Of a DNA stretch of 64,000 nt, positions 25,584 through 33,905 are shown piece by piece. Source of the DNA: Methylopumilus sp026399645 (GTDB taxonomy: Bacteria; Pseudomonadota; Gammaproteobacteria; Burkholderiales; Methylophilaceae); the NCBI RefSeq assembly GCF_965184065.1, contig NZ_OZ239098.1; one strand, 5' to 3'. The position numbers and the translations under genes were made by a program. The notes under the pieces were generated by a model. That model saw only the letters and a list, made by a program, of their open reading frames with translations, searched no databases and was not told where the DNA came from. Positions within the stretch are counted from its first letter, which is position 1. Every line of letters begins with the position of its first letter.

Positions 25584-27143
25584 ATGGATAGAATTCTGAT
25601 TCTTGATTTCGGTTCGCAATACACACAACTCATTGCGCGTCGTGTGCGCGAAATGCATGTTTATTCAGAACTTCATTCGCATGACATGAGTGAAGAAGAC
25701 ATCAAAGCATTTAATCCCAAAGGTATCATTTTATCTGGCGGCCCTAATTCAGTTTATGAATTGGATACGCCTACTGCCCCTAACATTGTTTTTGATCTTG
25801 GCGTTCCAGTCTTGGGTATTTGTTATGGTATGCAAACGATGGCAGCCCAACTCGGTGGCAAAGTTGAAAATGCAAATACCCGTGAATTCGGTTACGCTGA
25901 AATTAGAGCGCATAACCACTCGCCTCTTCTAGAAAATATTCAAGATAAAACGAATCCAGAAGGTCACGGGCTGCTTGATGTATGGATGAGTCATGGTGAC
26001 AAAGTGACAGCACTACCACCCCACTTTAAAGTGATCGCAAGTAATGCATCAACTCCAATAGCCGGCATGATGGATGAGACACAAAAATTCTATGGTGTGC
26101 AATTTCATCCGGAAGTCACACACACCAAACAAGGCTTTGCAATTTTAAAACAATTTGTGAATCACATTTGTGAATGCAAACCAAGTTGGACTATGCCTAA
26201 TTATATTGAAACAGCCGTCAAACATATTCAAGATACTGTGAAAGATGATGAAGTCATATTAGGCTTATCGGGTGGCGTGGATTCTTCTGTCGCAGCAGCC
26301 CTCATTCATCGTGCGATTGGCGATCAACTCACTTGTGTATTTGTAGATAACGGTCTTCTTCGTTTAAACGAAGCCACACAAGTGATGAAAACATTTCACG
26401 ACAATCTTGGTGTTAAAGTCATTCATATTGATGCCTCTCATAAATTTTTGAACGATCTTAAAGGTGTCACTGATCCAGAGCAAAAACGAAAAATTATCGG
26501 TCGTGAATTCGTGGAAGTATTTCAGAATGAAGCTAAAAAAATTCCAAAAGCGAAATGGTTAGCACAAGGCACAATCTATCCTGATGTCATTGAATCAGCA
26601 TCCGCTAAAACTAAAAAAGCACATACGATTAAGAGTCACCACAATGTGGGGGGCTTGCCTGAAACATTAAATTTAAAACTTCTAGAACCTTTACGTGAGC
26701 TCTTTAAAGACGAGGTTCGTGAGCTAGGTGTAGCATTAGGCTTACCTAAAGCGATGGTCTATCGGCATCCTTTCCCAGGGCCTGGCTTAGGCGTTCGTAT
26801 CCTAGGTGAAGTCAAATCAGAATTTGCAGACTTACTCCGTCGTGCTGATGCTATCTTTATAGAAGAACTCATTAATTCAGGTTGGTATGAAAAAACCTCA
26901 CAAGCTTTTGCAGTATTTTTACCCGTGAAGTCAGTAGGTGTAATGGGTGATGGCAGGACTTATGAATATGTGGTGGCATTAAGAGCCGTTGTCACGTCAG
27001 ACTTTATGACAGCTCATTGGGCAGAATTACCTTACGACTTATTAGGCAAAGTTTCCAATCGAATTATTAATGAAGTACGTGGTATTAATCGTGTCGTCTA
27101 TGATGTTTCAGGAAAACCACCCGCAACAATTGAGTGGGAATAA
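25584..27143 (+). CDS. guaA: GMP synthase (glutamine-hydrolysing)
   Basis: A 519-residue two-domain enzyme making GMP from XMP. The amidotransferase domain shows ILDFGSQYTQLIARRVRE, the nucleophile loop GICYGMQTMA near 78-87 and HPEVTHT near 172. The ATP pyrophosphatase domain has GLSGGVDSSVAAAL near 227-240, and the C-terminal dimerisation part ends KPPATIEWE. All motifs are intact. It follows the guaB terminator. Confidence 0.97.
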   Translation: MDRILILDFGSQYTQLIARRVREMHVYSELHSHDMSEEDIKAFNPKGIILSGGPNSVYELDTPTAPNIVFDLGVPVLGICYGMQTMAAQLGGKVENANTREFGYAEIRAHNHSPLLENIQDKTNPEGHGLLDVWMSHGDKVTALPPHFKVIASNASTPIAGMMDETQKFYGVQFHPEVTHTKQGFAILKQFVNHICECKPSWTMPNYIETAVKHIQDTVKDDEVILGLSGGVDSSVAAALIHRAIGDQLTCVFVDNGLLRLNEATQVMKTFHDNLGVKVIHIDASHKFLNDLKGVTDPEQKRKIIGREFVEVFQNEAKKIPKAKWLAQGTIYPDVIESASAKTKKAHTIKSHHNVGGLPETLNLKLLEPLRELFKDEVRELGVALGLPKAMVYRHPFPGPGLGVRILGEVKSEFADLLRRADAIFIEELINSGWYEKTSQAFAVFLPVKSVGVMGDGRTYEYVVALRAVVTSDFMTAHWAELPYDLLGKVSNRIINEVRGINRVVYDVSGKPPATIEWE

Positions 27144-27146
27144 TCA

Positions 27147-27644
27147 ATGAGTCGTGCATTTGTTAAAGAAAATGATTTAGAACATGCAGGGATTGATATT
27201 CCTGAGAGGCCAATAAGTGATGAGCCTAATTATGTTACGCCAAATGGGCTTAAGCTTCTTAACGAACAAATTGATGCACTTGAAGTTGAGCGTGAGATTC
27301 TAAAAAACAAAAAAGATGATCCTATCGCTAAAGAAAAAATTGCCATCGTAGAGCGAGATATGCGTTATTATGCAGCGCGGATTGACTCAGCGATTCTCAC
27401 AGCCCCTAAAGAAGAAGATCATTCAATTGTATTATTTGGTGCCAAAGTGACGGTCGAAGATGAAGATGGTAAATTGAATACTTATGAGATTGTGGGTGAA
27501 GATGAAGCAGATATCCAACAAGGTAAAGTAAGTTACTTATCTCCTCTTGCCGAAGCCCTTATTGGTGCAAAATTAAATGATGAAGTGACATGGGAAAAGC
27601 CGATGGGTGACAGCTATCTCACGATACAAAAAATAGAATACTAA
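27147..27644 (+). CDS. greB: GreA/GreB-type transcription elongation factor
   Basis: A 165-residue protein with an N-terminal coiled coil (residues about 30-85; NEQIDALEVEREILKN, then ERDMRYYAARIDSA) and a C-terminal FKBP-like domain (FGAKVTVEDEDGKLNTYEIVGEDEAD, SPLAEALIG). The two-domain Gre layout stimulates cleavage of backtracked RNA by RNA polymerase. The acidic tip residues are less obvious than in GreA. It is named GreB for its N-terminal start and length. It starts 3 nt after guaA. Confidence 0.8.
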   Translation: MSRAFVKENDLEHAGIDIPERPISDEPNYVTPNGLKLLNEQIDALEVEREILKNKKDDPIAKEKIAIVERDMRYYAARIDSAILTAPKEEDHSIVLFGAKVTVEDEDGKLNTYEIVGEDEADIQQGKVSYLSPLAEALIGAKLNDEVTWEKPMGDSYLTIQKIEY

Positions 27645-27662
27645 TTTTTAAGAAAAAAAAAC

Positions 27663-28268
27663 ATGCAAGTTAAAGAAGCTGTTCAACAAAGAAGATCAAT
27701 TAAACATTTTGATCCTAGTCATGTCATGACTGAAAAAGAGATTCATGAACTTCTCTCTCATGCGATTCTTTCTCCTACGGCTTTTAATATTCAAAACTGG
27801 CGATTTGTTGTCGTGACTGATAAAGCTTTACGTCAAAAAATTAGAGCCGTCAGCTGGGGGCAAGCGCAAGTGGAAGAAGCTTCTTTATTAATAGTACTGG
27901 TGGCAGATCTCATGGCATGGAATAAAGAGCCAGCTCGTTATTGGAAAGATGCACCCAAACCTGTGCAAGATTATTTAGTGCCGGCTATTCAACAATATTA
28001 TGATGGCAAAACAGAAGTGCAACGTGATGAAGCCATGCGCTCATGCGGCATGGCGGCTATGAATTTAATGCTCACCGCTAAATCGATGGGTTATGATACC
28101 TGCCCTATGGATGGCTTTGATTTTGATAAGGTGGGTGAATTATTAAACTTGCCATCCGATCACACGCCTGCGATGTTTGTATGTGTAGGCAAAGGCATTA
28201 AAGAAGCGATGCCACGAGGCGGTCAACTCCCACTTGATGAAGTAGTCATTCAGAATCAATTTAAATAA
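27663..28268 (+). CDS. Nitroreductase family protein
   Basis: A 201-residue FMN-dependent oxidoreductase. VQQRRSIKHFDPSHVM at the N-terminus is the FMN-phosphate binding arginine motif; SPTAFNIQNWRFVVV near 37-51 and GYDTCPMDGFD near 142-152 follow. The family reduces nitro compounds, flavins or quinones with NAD(P)H. The substrate is unknown. It lies 18 nt after the Gre gene. Confidence 0.85.
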   Translation: MQVKEAVQQRRSIKHFDPSHVMTEKEIHELLSHAILSPTAFNIQNWRFVVVTDKALRQKIRAVSWGQAQVEEASLLIVLVADLMAWNKEPARYWKDAPKPVQDYLVPAIQQYYDGKTEVQRDEAMRSCGMAAMNLMLTAKSMGYDTCPMDGFDFDKVGELLNLPSDHTPAMFVCVGKGIKEAMPRGGQLPLDEVVIQNQFK

Positions 28269-28290
28269 AAAATTTTAAGGATCTATAAGC

Positions 28291-29889
28291 GTGCTTATTA
28301 GTAATAACATCACCATTCAGTTTGGTGCAAAACCTCTCTTCGAAAATGTCTCCGTAAAATTTGGAGACGGCAATCGCTATGGCTTAATCGGTGCTAACGG
28401 TTGTGGAAAATCCACTTTCATGAAAATTTTAGCAGGTGTATTAGAACCTACGTCAGGCAATGTCTCGCTAGATAAAAATGAACGTATGTCGTGGCTCAAA
28501 CAAGATCAGTTCGCTTATGAAGACCAGCGTGTGTTGGATGTCGTCATGATGGGTCACGAAGAGATGTGGAAAGCCAATGAAGAAAAAAATGCTATATACA
28601 TGAATCCTGATGCGACTGAAGAAGATTATATGAAGGCCGCCGAACTTGAAGGTGTCTATGCAGAATTTGATGGTTATACAGCTGAAGCGCGCGCAGGCGA
28701 ATTATTAATTGGGGTGGGTATTCCGATCGAGCAACATCAAGGTCCTATGAGTGCGATTGCACCCGGCTTTAAATTGCGCGTACTACTAACGCAAGCTATT
28801 TTTTCAAACCCAGATATTTTGTTACTGGATGAACCAACGAACAACTTAGATATTCATACGATTCAGTGGTTAGAAGATACACTGAATAATCGTAACTCTT
28901 CAATGATTATCATTTCCCATGATAGGCACTTTTTAAATCAGGTCTGCACTCACATGGCTGATATGGATTACGGAAAACTGACTGTCTACCCAGGTAATTA
29001 TGATAATTACATGGAGGCCTCCACCATGTCTCGCGCACAAAAACTTAAAGATAATGACAAAGCCAAAGAACAAATTGCAGAGCTTCAAGAATTTGTGCGA
29101 CGATTCTCAGCAAATGCTTCAAAAGCTAGGCAGGCTACGAGTCGTGCAAAACAAATTGATAAGATTAAAGTGGAAGAGTTTGTGCCTTCAAGCCGTCAAT
29201 ACCCTTACATTCGATTTGATTACGATGATAGAGAAAAGCTCCATCGCCAAGCCGTTGAAATTAAAAATTTAACGCATGGATACGATCGCGAGTTATTTAA
29301 AAATTTCAATCTGCTAGTCGAAGCGGGAGAACGTATTGCAGTCATCGGTGAAAACGGTATTGGTAAGACCACTTTTCTTCGAGCGCTTGTAGGTCAATTA
29401 AAACCTAATCACGGTGAAATCAAGTGGGCTGAAAAAGCTAAAATTGGTTACTTTGCTCAAGATCACGCCACTGATTTCGAAAAAGATGTAACGCTCTTTG
29501 ATTGGATGAAAGATTGGGCGCAATCAGGCGAAGATGATCAAGCTATACGAAGTATTTTAGGAAGGCTTCTTTTTTCCGGAGAAGATACAAAGAAGTCAGT
29601 CAAAGTATTATCTGGGGGAGAGCAAGGTCGTATGCTCTTCGGCAAACTCATGCTTGCAAAATCAAATGTGCTTCTAATGGATGAACCGACTAATCACATG
29701 GATATGGAATCGATTGAATCTCTTAATACAGCACTCGATAAATTTAAAGGCACACTTTTTTTTGTGAGTCATGACCGCGAATTTGTAAGTTCAATTGCGA
29801 CCCGTATTTTAGAAATCAAAGAAGATCGTATTATTGACTTCACAGGGAACTACGAAGAGTATCTCCTGACTCAAACGCCTACTAGCTAG
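28291..29889 (+). CDS. ybiT: ABC-F family ATPase, YbiT type
   Basis: A 532-residue protein with two ABC domains and no membrane part. Walker A motifs are GANGCGKST near 35 and GENGIGKTT near 350. The first signature is the unusual APGFKLRVLL, as in YbiT; the second is LSGGEQGR. Two Walker B motifs are followed by TNNLD and TNHMD. ABC-F proteins act on the ribosomal E-site to help stalled translation. The start is GTG with AAGGA eight bases upstream. It is convergent with the GT9 gene. Confidence 0.88.
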   Translation: MLISNNITIQFGAKPLFENVSVKFGDGNRYGLIGANGCGKSTFMKILAGVLEPTSGNVSLDKNERMSWLKQDQFAYEDQRVLDVVMMGHEEMWKANEEKNAIYMNPDATEEDYMKAAELEGVYAEFDGYTAEARAGELLIGVGIPIEQHQGPMSAIAPGFKLRVLLTQAIFSNPDILLLDEPTNNLDIHTIQWLEDTLNNRNSSMIIISHDRHFLNQVCTHMADMDYGKLTVYPGNYDNYMEASTMSRAQKLKDNDKAKEQIAELQEFVRRFSANASKARQATSRAKQIDKIKVEEFVPSSRQYPYIRFDYDDREKLHRQAVEIKNLTHGYDRELFKNFNLLVEAGERIAVIGENGIGKTTFLRALVGQLKPNHGEIKWAEKAKIGYFAQDHATDFEKDVTLFDWMKDWAQSGEDDQAIRSILGRLLFSGEDTKKSVKVLSGGEQGRMLFGKLMLAKSNVLLMDEPTNHMDMESIESLNTALDKFKGTLFFVSHDREFVSSIATRILEIKEDRIIDFTGNYEEYLLTQTPTS

Positions 29890-30929
29890 ACTTTTAACAT
29901 AAGCAGTGCTTGGTTTGTCACCAACTTAGGATCTAATTGGACTAAGCACTGGCTCACCTTAGTGCCCTCGCATCCATCTTGACCACAAGGTCTGCAAGTA
30001 AACATTTCATTATCTTTGGCTGATAAACCAATCACCTTATATTTACCCTTCCACGGTCCCCAGTTTTTTTCGTTAGTTGGGCCAAAAATACTTATGACGG
30101 GTGTTTTAACTGCGCTTGCTAAATGCGTCGACATACTATCAATTGTTAATATAAGGTCAGCTCGCTCATAAAGTACTGCAGTATCTATTAAGGAAAAATC
30201 TTTTGTTAGAAAAGGTTTTGATTCACATAAATTAAATATCAATTCATTTGTTTTAAGGTCATCAAGAGAGCCTGAGATCACTACATCTATTTTATAAGAT
30301 TTGAGATCATCAATAATCCTACACCACGAAGTTACAGGAATTTCCTTAAATTTCCATCGTGATGAGGCATGGATGACAACAAGTTTATTTTTTGCATGGA
30401 TGTCATGCTTTTTGAGCCAAGCATTCACTTTATTTTTTTGAGGAATGCTAATATGTAACTCATACGCGGGCGCTATAGATTTTGTATATATATTGGCGGT
30501 TCTGAGTAAGTCGACGTCCTGTTCAGCCATGGGTCTGACATGGTCAAGTTCTGGAGCGAGATAATTAAATGAATTGTGCCAAAAAGATCCTCTTCTGGGA
30601 GCTTTTCGTGATACAGCAACATCTACCTTAAGAAGCCTTGCAAGGAAAGCTCCTCTCCAGTCATTTGAAAATTGCGCTAATAAATCGTAACGCTCATTAA
30701 ATAACTCTTTAAAAATTTTGAAATAAGCTGTGATTTTATTAAATCCAATTTTATCTCTTGGAATAACGAATATATGTCGAACGCGCTTATTCATTCTAAA
30801 AATAGGTTCACTATGTGGCAAACAAATAACGTCTACATAACAATAAGAAGATGGAAGTGCCGCAATAGATGCTGTAAGGATAATTGCATCTCCAATATTC
30901 TTTGTTTTTAAAAATAAGGCTTTTTTAAT
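29886..30929 (-). CDS. Glycosyltransferase family 9 (heptosyltransferase-like), non-canonical start
   Basis: The body shows IHASSRWKFKEIP, ILTIDSMSTHLASAVKTPVISIFGPTN and GPWKGKYKVIG, the GT9 donor-binding pattern of LPS heptosyltransferases. The conserved N-terminal strand (KIKKALFLKTKNIGDAI) is encoded upstream of the first NTG codon (TTG at 30821), so that start would cut into the fold. No ATG, GTG or TTG lies in frame between the upstream TAG (30941-30939) and 30821. An ATT at 30929 has AGGA seven bases upstream and gives a full-length 347-residue protein; it is used here. Readthrough of TAG or a one-base insertion after TTG are alternatives. Confidence 0.7.
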   Translation of the reverse strand: MKKALFLKTKNIGDAIILTASIAALPSSYCYVDVICLPHSEPIFRMNKRVRHIFVIPRDKIGFNKITAYFKIFKELFNERYDLLAQFSNDWRGAFLARLLKVDVAVSRKAPRRGSFWHNSFNYLAPELDHVRPMAEQDVDLLRTANIYTKSIAPAYELHISIPQKNKVNAWLKKHDIHAKNKLVVIHASSRWKFKEIPVTSWCRIIDDLKSYKIDVVISGSLDDLKTNELIFNLCESKPFLTKDFSLIDTAVLYERADLILTIDSMSTHLASAVKTPVISIFGPTNEKNWGPWKGKYKVIGLSAKDNEMFTCRPCGQDGCEGTKVSQCLVQLDPKLVTNQALLMLKV

Positions 30930-30938
30930 TTTACAATC

Positions 30939-31862
30939 CTAATGAGAATTAAATTTTAAACTTAGAATATTTAAAACATAATGCAGAGCGAATTTAATCT
31001 CTTGTTTACTAAAATTATTATACTTATACACATGCATCATGTGATTCTTTAGGTATGGCTGTATAAAAACTCTATCTCTAAAGTTATTCTTGGTATTTTG
31101 ATGTAGGACAATTGTAGGTATTTTTATCATAGAAGCCATAGTCTTAAATACACTATCGCTACCGATCAAAAGATCGCAATGCTGAACAAAAGATAAATTT
31201 TTAATGATATTTTTATCAGAGGCAAGGATGATATCTTTATTTTTGGGTACTTTAATATCAGATAATTCTTTTTTTGTACCAAATAAAATAATCTTGTATC
31301 CCGTTTGATTTAACTGCGAAACTAAGTCTTGGATAAAAGTCGCTGGTATAGCTTTACATGATCCGAGAGCGCTCGCACCTCGGTGAATACCTATCACTCT
31401 TTTTTTCTTATTTCTTATTTTTTTATAAGATATAAAGGGGGATTTTTGAAAAAATAAAACTCTTGGGCAAGATTGCGAATATTGTTCTTTCTTTAAGATC
31501 TCTCGAATACTCCGATATTCTTCCTTATTTGAATAAAAATAATATTTATTAACTTTAATACCCAAAGCCTTAAAGAATAATTGAGCTCCCTTAAAATGCG
31601 TTGCGACAATATATTGAGCTGACTTATTTTTTAAAATAAAAGGAAGGTACTGCAGAAAATCACCAATGCCACCCTGAATTTCCAGGTAAGTATTTTTTGA
31701 GCTTTTTTGATATGCTGCAATATAACGATTTTGAACATCCCAAAGAAATGTTCTATATTGAATGACTTTAGCGTAGCTTGAAAAAGACTTATCGTATTGA
31801 CCAAATAAATCTAACAATCTTGCTAAAAAGTAAAAGTAATATTTTTTAAAATGTCGATTCAT
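30939..31862 (-). CDS. GT9-like (heptosyltransferase-fold) glycosyltransferase
   Basis: A 307-residue protein. After about 58 residues of helical lead there is YLEIQGGIGDFLQYLPFIL near 58-76, the glycine-rich GT9/GT-B N-terminal motif, then VIGIHRGASALGSCKAIP near 155-172 and LLIGSDSVFKTMASMIKIPTIVLH near 233-256, equivalent to the donor-site region. It is more divergent than its neighbour. Its TAG stop is in the same frame as the downstream GT9 gene, three codons before the conserved N-terminal motif of that gene, so the two form an in-frame tandem. Confidence 0.68.
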   Translation of the reverse strand: MNRHFKKYYFYFLARLLDLFGQYDKSFSSYAKVIQYRTFLWDVQNRYIAAYQKSSKNTYLEIQGGIGDFLQYLPFILKNKSAQYIVATHFKGAQLFFKALGIKVNKYYFYSNKEEYRSIREILKKEQYSQSCPRVLFFQKSPFISYKKIRNKKKRVIGIHRGASALGSCKAIPATFIQDLVSQLNQTGYKIILFGTKKELSDIKVPKNKDIILASDKNIIKNLSFVQHCDLLIGSDSVFKTMASMIKIPTIVLHQNTKNNFRDRVFIQPYLKNHMMHVYKYNNFSKQEIKFALHYVLNILSLKFNSH

Positions 31863-31901
31863 AAAAAATATTCTATAGATATTTAATCTATAAAGGGATA
31901 C

Positions 31902-33710
31902 TTATTCTTTTGATGCGCGTTTGCGCTCATGTTCAAGCAAGAATCGTTTACGAATGCGAATAGATTTTGGTGTAATTTCGACTAACTCATCATCCTCAAT
32001 AAATTCCACTGCGGATTCTAAAGTTAATTGGATGGGTGGAACTAATCTTACCGCTTCATCAGTTCCTGATGCACGAACGTTTGTAAGCTGCTTACCTTTA
32101 ATCGGATTAACTATGAGGTCATTATCTCTGGCATGGATACCGATCACCATGCCTTCGTATAATTTATCACCTGGGCTTGAATACATACGACCACGGTCTT
32201 GGAGCTTCCATAAAGCATAAGCCACTGCTTCACCGTGTTCTGCTGAGATCAAAACACCATTTCGACGTCCTGGCATATCAGGTTTCACAGGTGCGTATTC
32301 ATCAAATACGTGAGCCATAAGACCTGTTCCTTTTGTCATCGTCATAAATTCACCTTGGAAACCAATGAGGCCTCTTGCGGGAATTTTATATTCTAGACGT
32401 GTACGGCCATTACCATCGGACTCCATGTTTTGCACTTCGCCTCGACGACGGCCTAATTCTTCCATCACAGCACCTTGCGTATCATCTTCTAAGTCAACAG
32501 TTAACACTTCGTAAGGCTCACATTTTTGACCATTAATTTCACGATAAACAACACGCGGTTTTCCTACAGCCATTTCAAAACCTTCGCGACGCATATTTTC
32601 TAATAAAATCGTTAAGTGCAATTCACCACGACCTGAAACGCGGAACACATCAGCATCCTGTGTATCTTCAACTTTGAGAGCTACATTCACTAATAATTCT
32701 TTTGTTAAACGATCTCGAATTTGTCGACTCGTCACAAACTTACCTTCAGTACCTGCAAGAGGTGACGTATTGACCATAAAATCCATCGTCAATGTCGGCT
32801 CATCGACCGCCATGATAGGCAAACCTACTGGGTTATTTGTGTCAGCAATTGTGACCCCAATACCAATTTCTTCAATACCAGAAATAATGACAATGTCACC
32901 CGCTTCTGCTTCTTCTACTGGAACTCTATCTAAACCTTTAAAGCCCAAGACTTGATTGATACGGCCTTGAGATACTTGTTTATCGCCATGCATCACGACC
33001 ACAGATTGACCTGATTTAATCACACCATTTTTAATTTTACCTACACCTAAACGGCCGGTATAAGTTGAATAATCAAGCGCCGAAATTTGTAATTGAAGCG
33101 GCTTATCGCGACTGCCATCTGGAGGAGCTACATGCTTTAACACGGTTTCAAATAAGGGCTTCATCGTATCTGATTTTTGATTTATATCAAGTGTTGCAAA
33201 ACCATTTAATGCAGACGCATACACAATCGGAAAATCAAGCTGCTCATCCGTGGCACCCAAGTTCGCGAATAAATCGAATGTATGGTTAATCACCCAATCA
33301 GAGCGAGCACCTGGGCGATCTACTTTATTAATAACTACAATAGGTTTTAAACCTAAGGCTAATGCTTTTTTAGTCACGAAGCGCGTTTGAGGCATTGGGC
33401 CTTCAACTGCGTCAACAAGTAATAATACGCCATCGACCATACCTAGTACGCGCTCTACTTCGCCACCGAAGTCAGCATGTCCTGGGGTATCGACGATATT
33501 AATGTGCGTACCTTCAAAAGTAACCGCTGTATTTTTAGCTAGAATGGTGATGCCACGTTCTTTTTCAATGTCGTTGGAATCCATCACACGTTCGGTCACT
33601 GCTTGGTGCTGTGCGAAGGTGCCTGATTGCTGAAGAAGTTTATCGACGAGAGTGGTTTTGCCATGATCCACGTGGGCGATGATGGCAATGTTTCTTAAAT
33701 TGCGTGACAT
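31902..33710 (-). CDS. typA: GTP-binding protein TypA/BipA
   Basis: A 602-residue translational GTPase from MSRNLRNIAIIAHVDHGKTTLVDK. G1 is AHVDHGKT, G3 DTPGHADFGGEV, G4 NKVDRPGA. EF-G-like domains III and V and the TypA-specific C-terminus (VRASGTDEAVRLVPP) follow. It associates with ribosomes and aids large-subunit biogenesis and stress growth. The frame is open for 37 codons upstream, but the family starts at MSRN. It is divergent from the helicase gene, sharing the 195-base gap. Confidence 0.95.
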   Translation of the reverse strand: MSRNLRNIAIIAHVDHGKTTLVDKLLQQSGTFAQHQAVTERVMDSNDIEKERGITILAKNTAVTFEGTHINIVDTPGHADFGGEVERVLGMVDGVLLLVDAVEGPMPQTRFVTKKALALGLKPIVVINKVDRPGARSDWVINHTFDLFANLGATDEQLDFPIVYASALNGFATLDINQKSDTMKPLFETVLKHVAPPDGSRDKPLQLQISALDYSTYTGRLGVGKIKNGVIKSGQSVVVMHGDKQVSQGRINQVLGFKGLDRVPVEEAEAGDIVIISGIEEIGIGVTIADTNNPVGLPIMAVDEPTLTMDFMVNTSPLAGTEGKFVTSRQIRDRLTKELLVNVALKVEDTQDADVFRVSGRGELHLTILLENMRREGFEMAVGKPRVVYREINGQKCEPYEVLTVDLEDDTQGAVMEELGRRRGEVQNMESDGNGRTRLEYKIPARGLIGFQGEFMTMTKGTGLMAHVFDEYAPVKPDMPGRRNGVLISAEHGEAVAYALWKLQDRGRMYSSPGDKLYEGMVIGIHARDNDLIVNPIKGKQLTNVRASGTDEAVRLVPPIQLTLESAVEFIEDDELVEITPKSIRIRKRFLLEHERKRASKE

Positions 33711-33771
33711 AAAAAGTGCTACCAAAATTGAATTGAGGCCGAATTCTAGCATATTATGGGCAAAATAAGCT

Positions 33772-33799
33772 TTGATATTCATGGATTTATCTATATACT
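33772..33799 (+). promoter_or_regulatory. Predicted sigma-70 promoter of the rhlE-like gene
   Basis: TTGATA (33772-33777), a 16-base spacer and TATACT (33794-33799) make a near-consensus promoter 107 bases before the TTG start of the helicase. It lies in the gap divergent from typA. Confidence 0.65.
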
Positions 33800-33905
33800 G
33801 CGCACTCACATCAAGTAACACCTTGCGCGTTTAAATCTAGTGATTGGAAGTTTTGAATTTTTTAAAAGATTAAATGCACCTAACCCTTTTTTAAGGAGTA
33901 CGACA

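Noticed and set aside
33711..33821. 37-residue N-terminal extension of TypA
   Set aside because: No homology expected; the canonical MSRNLRN start lies at 33710.
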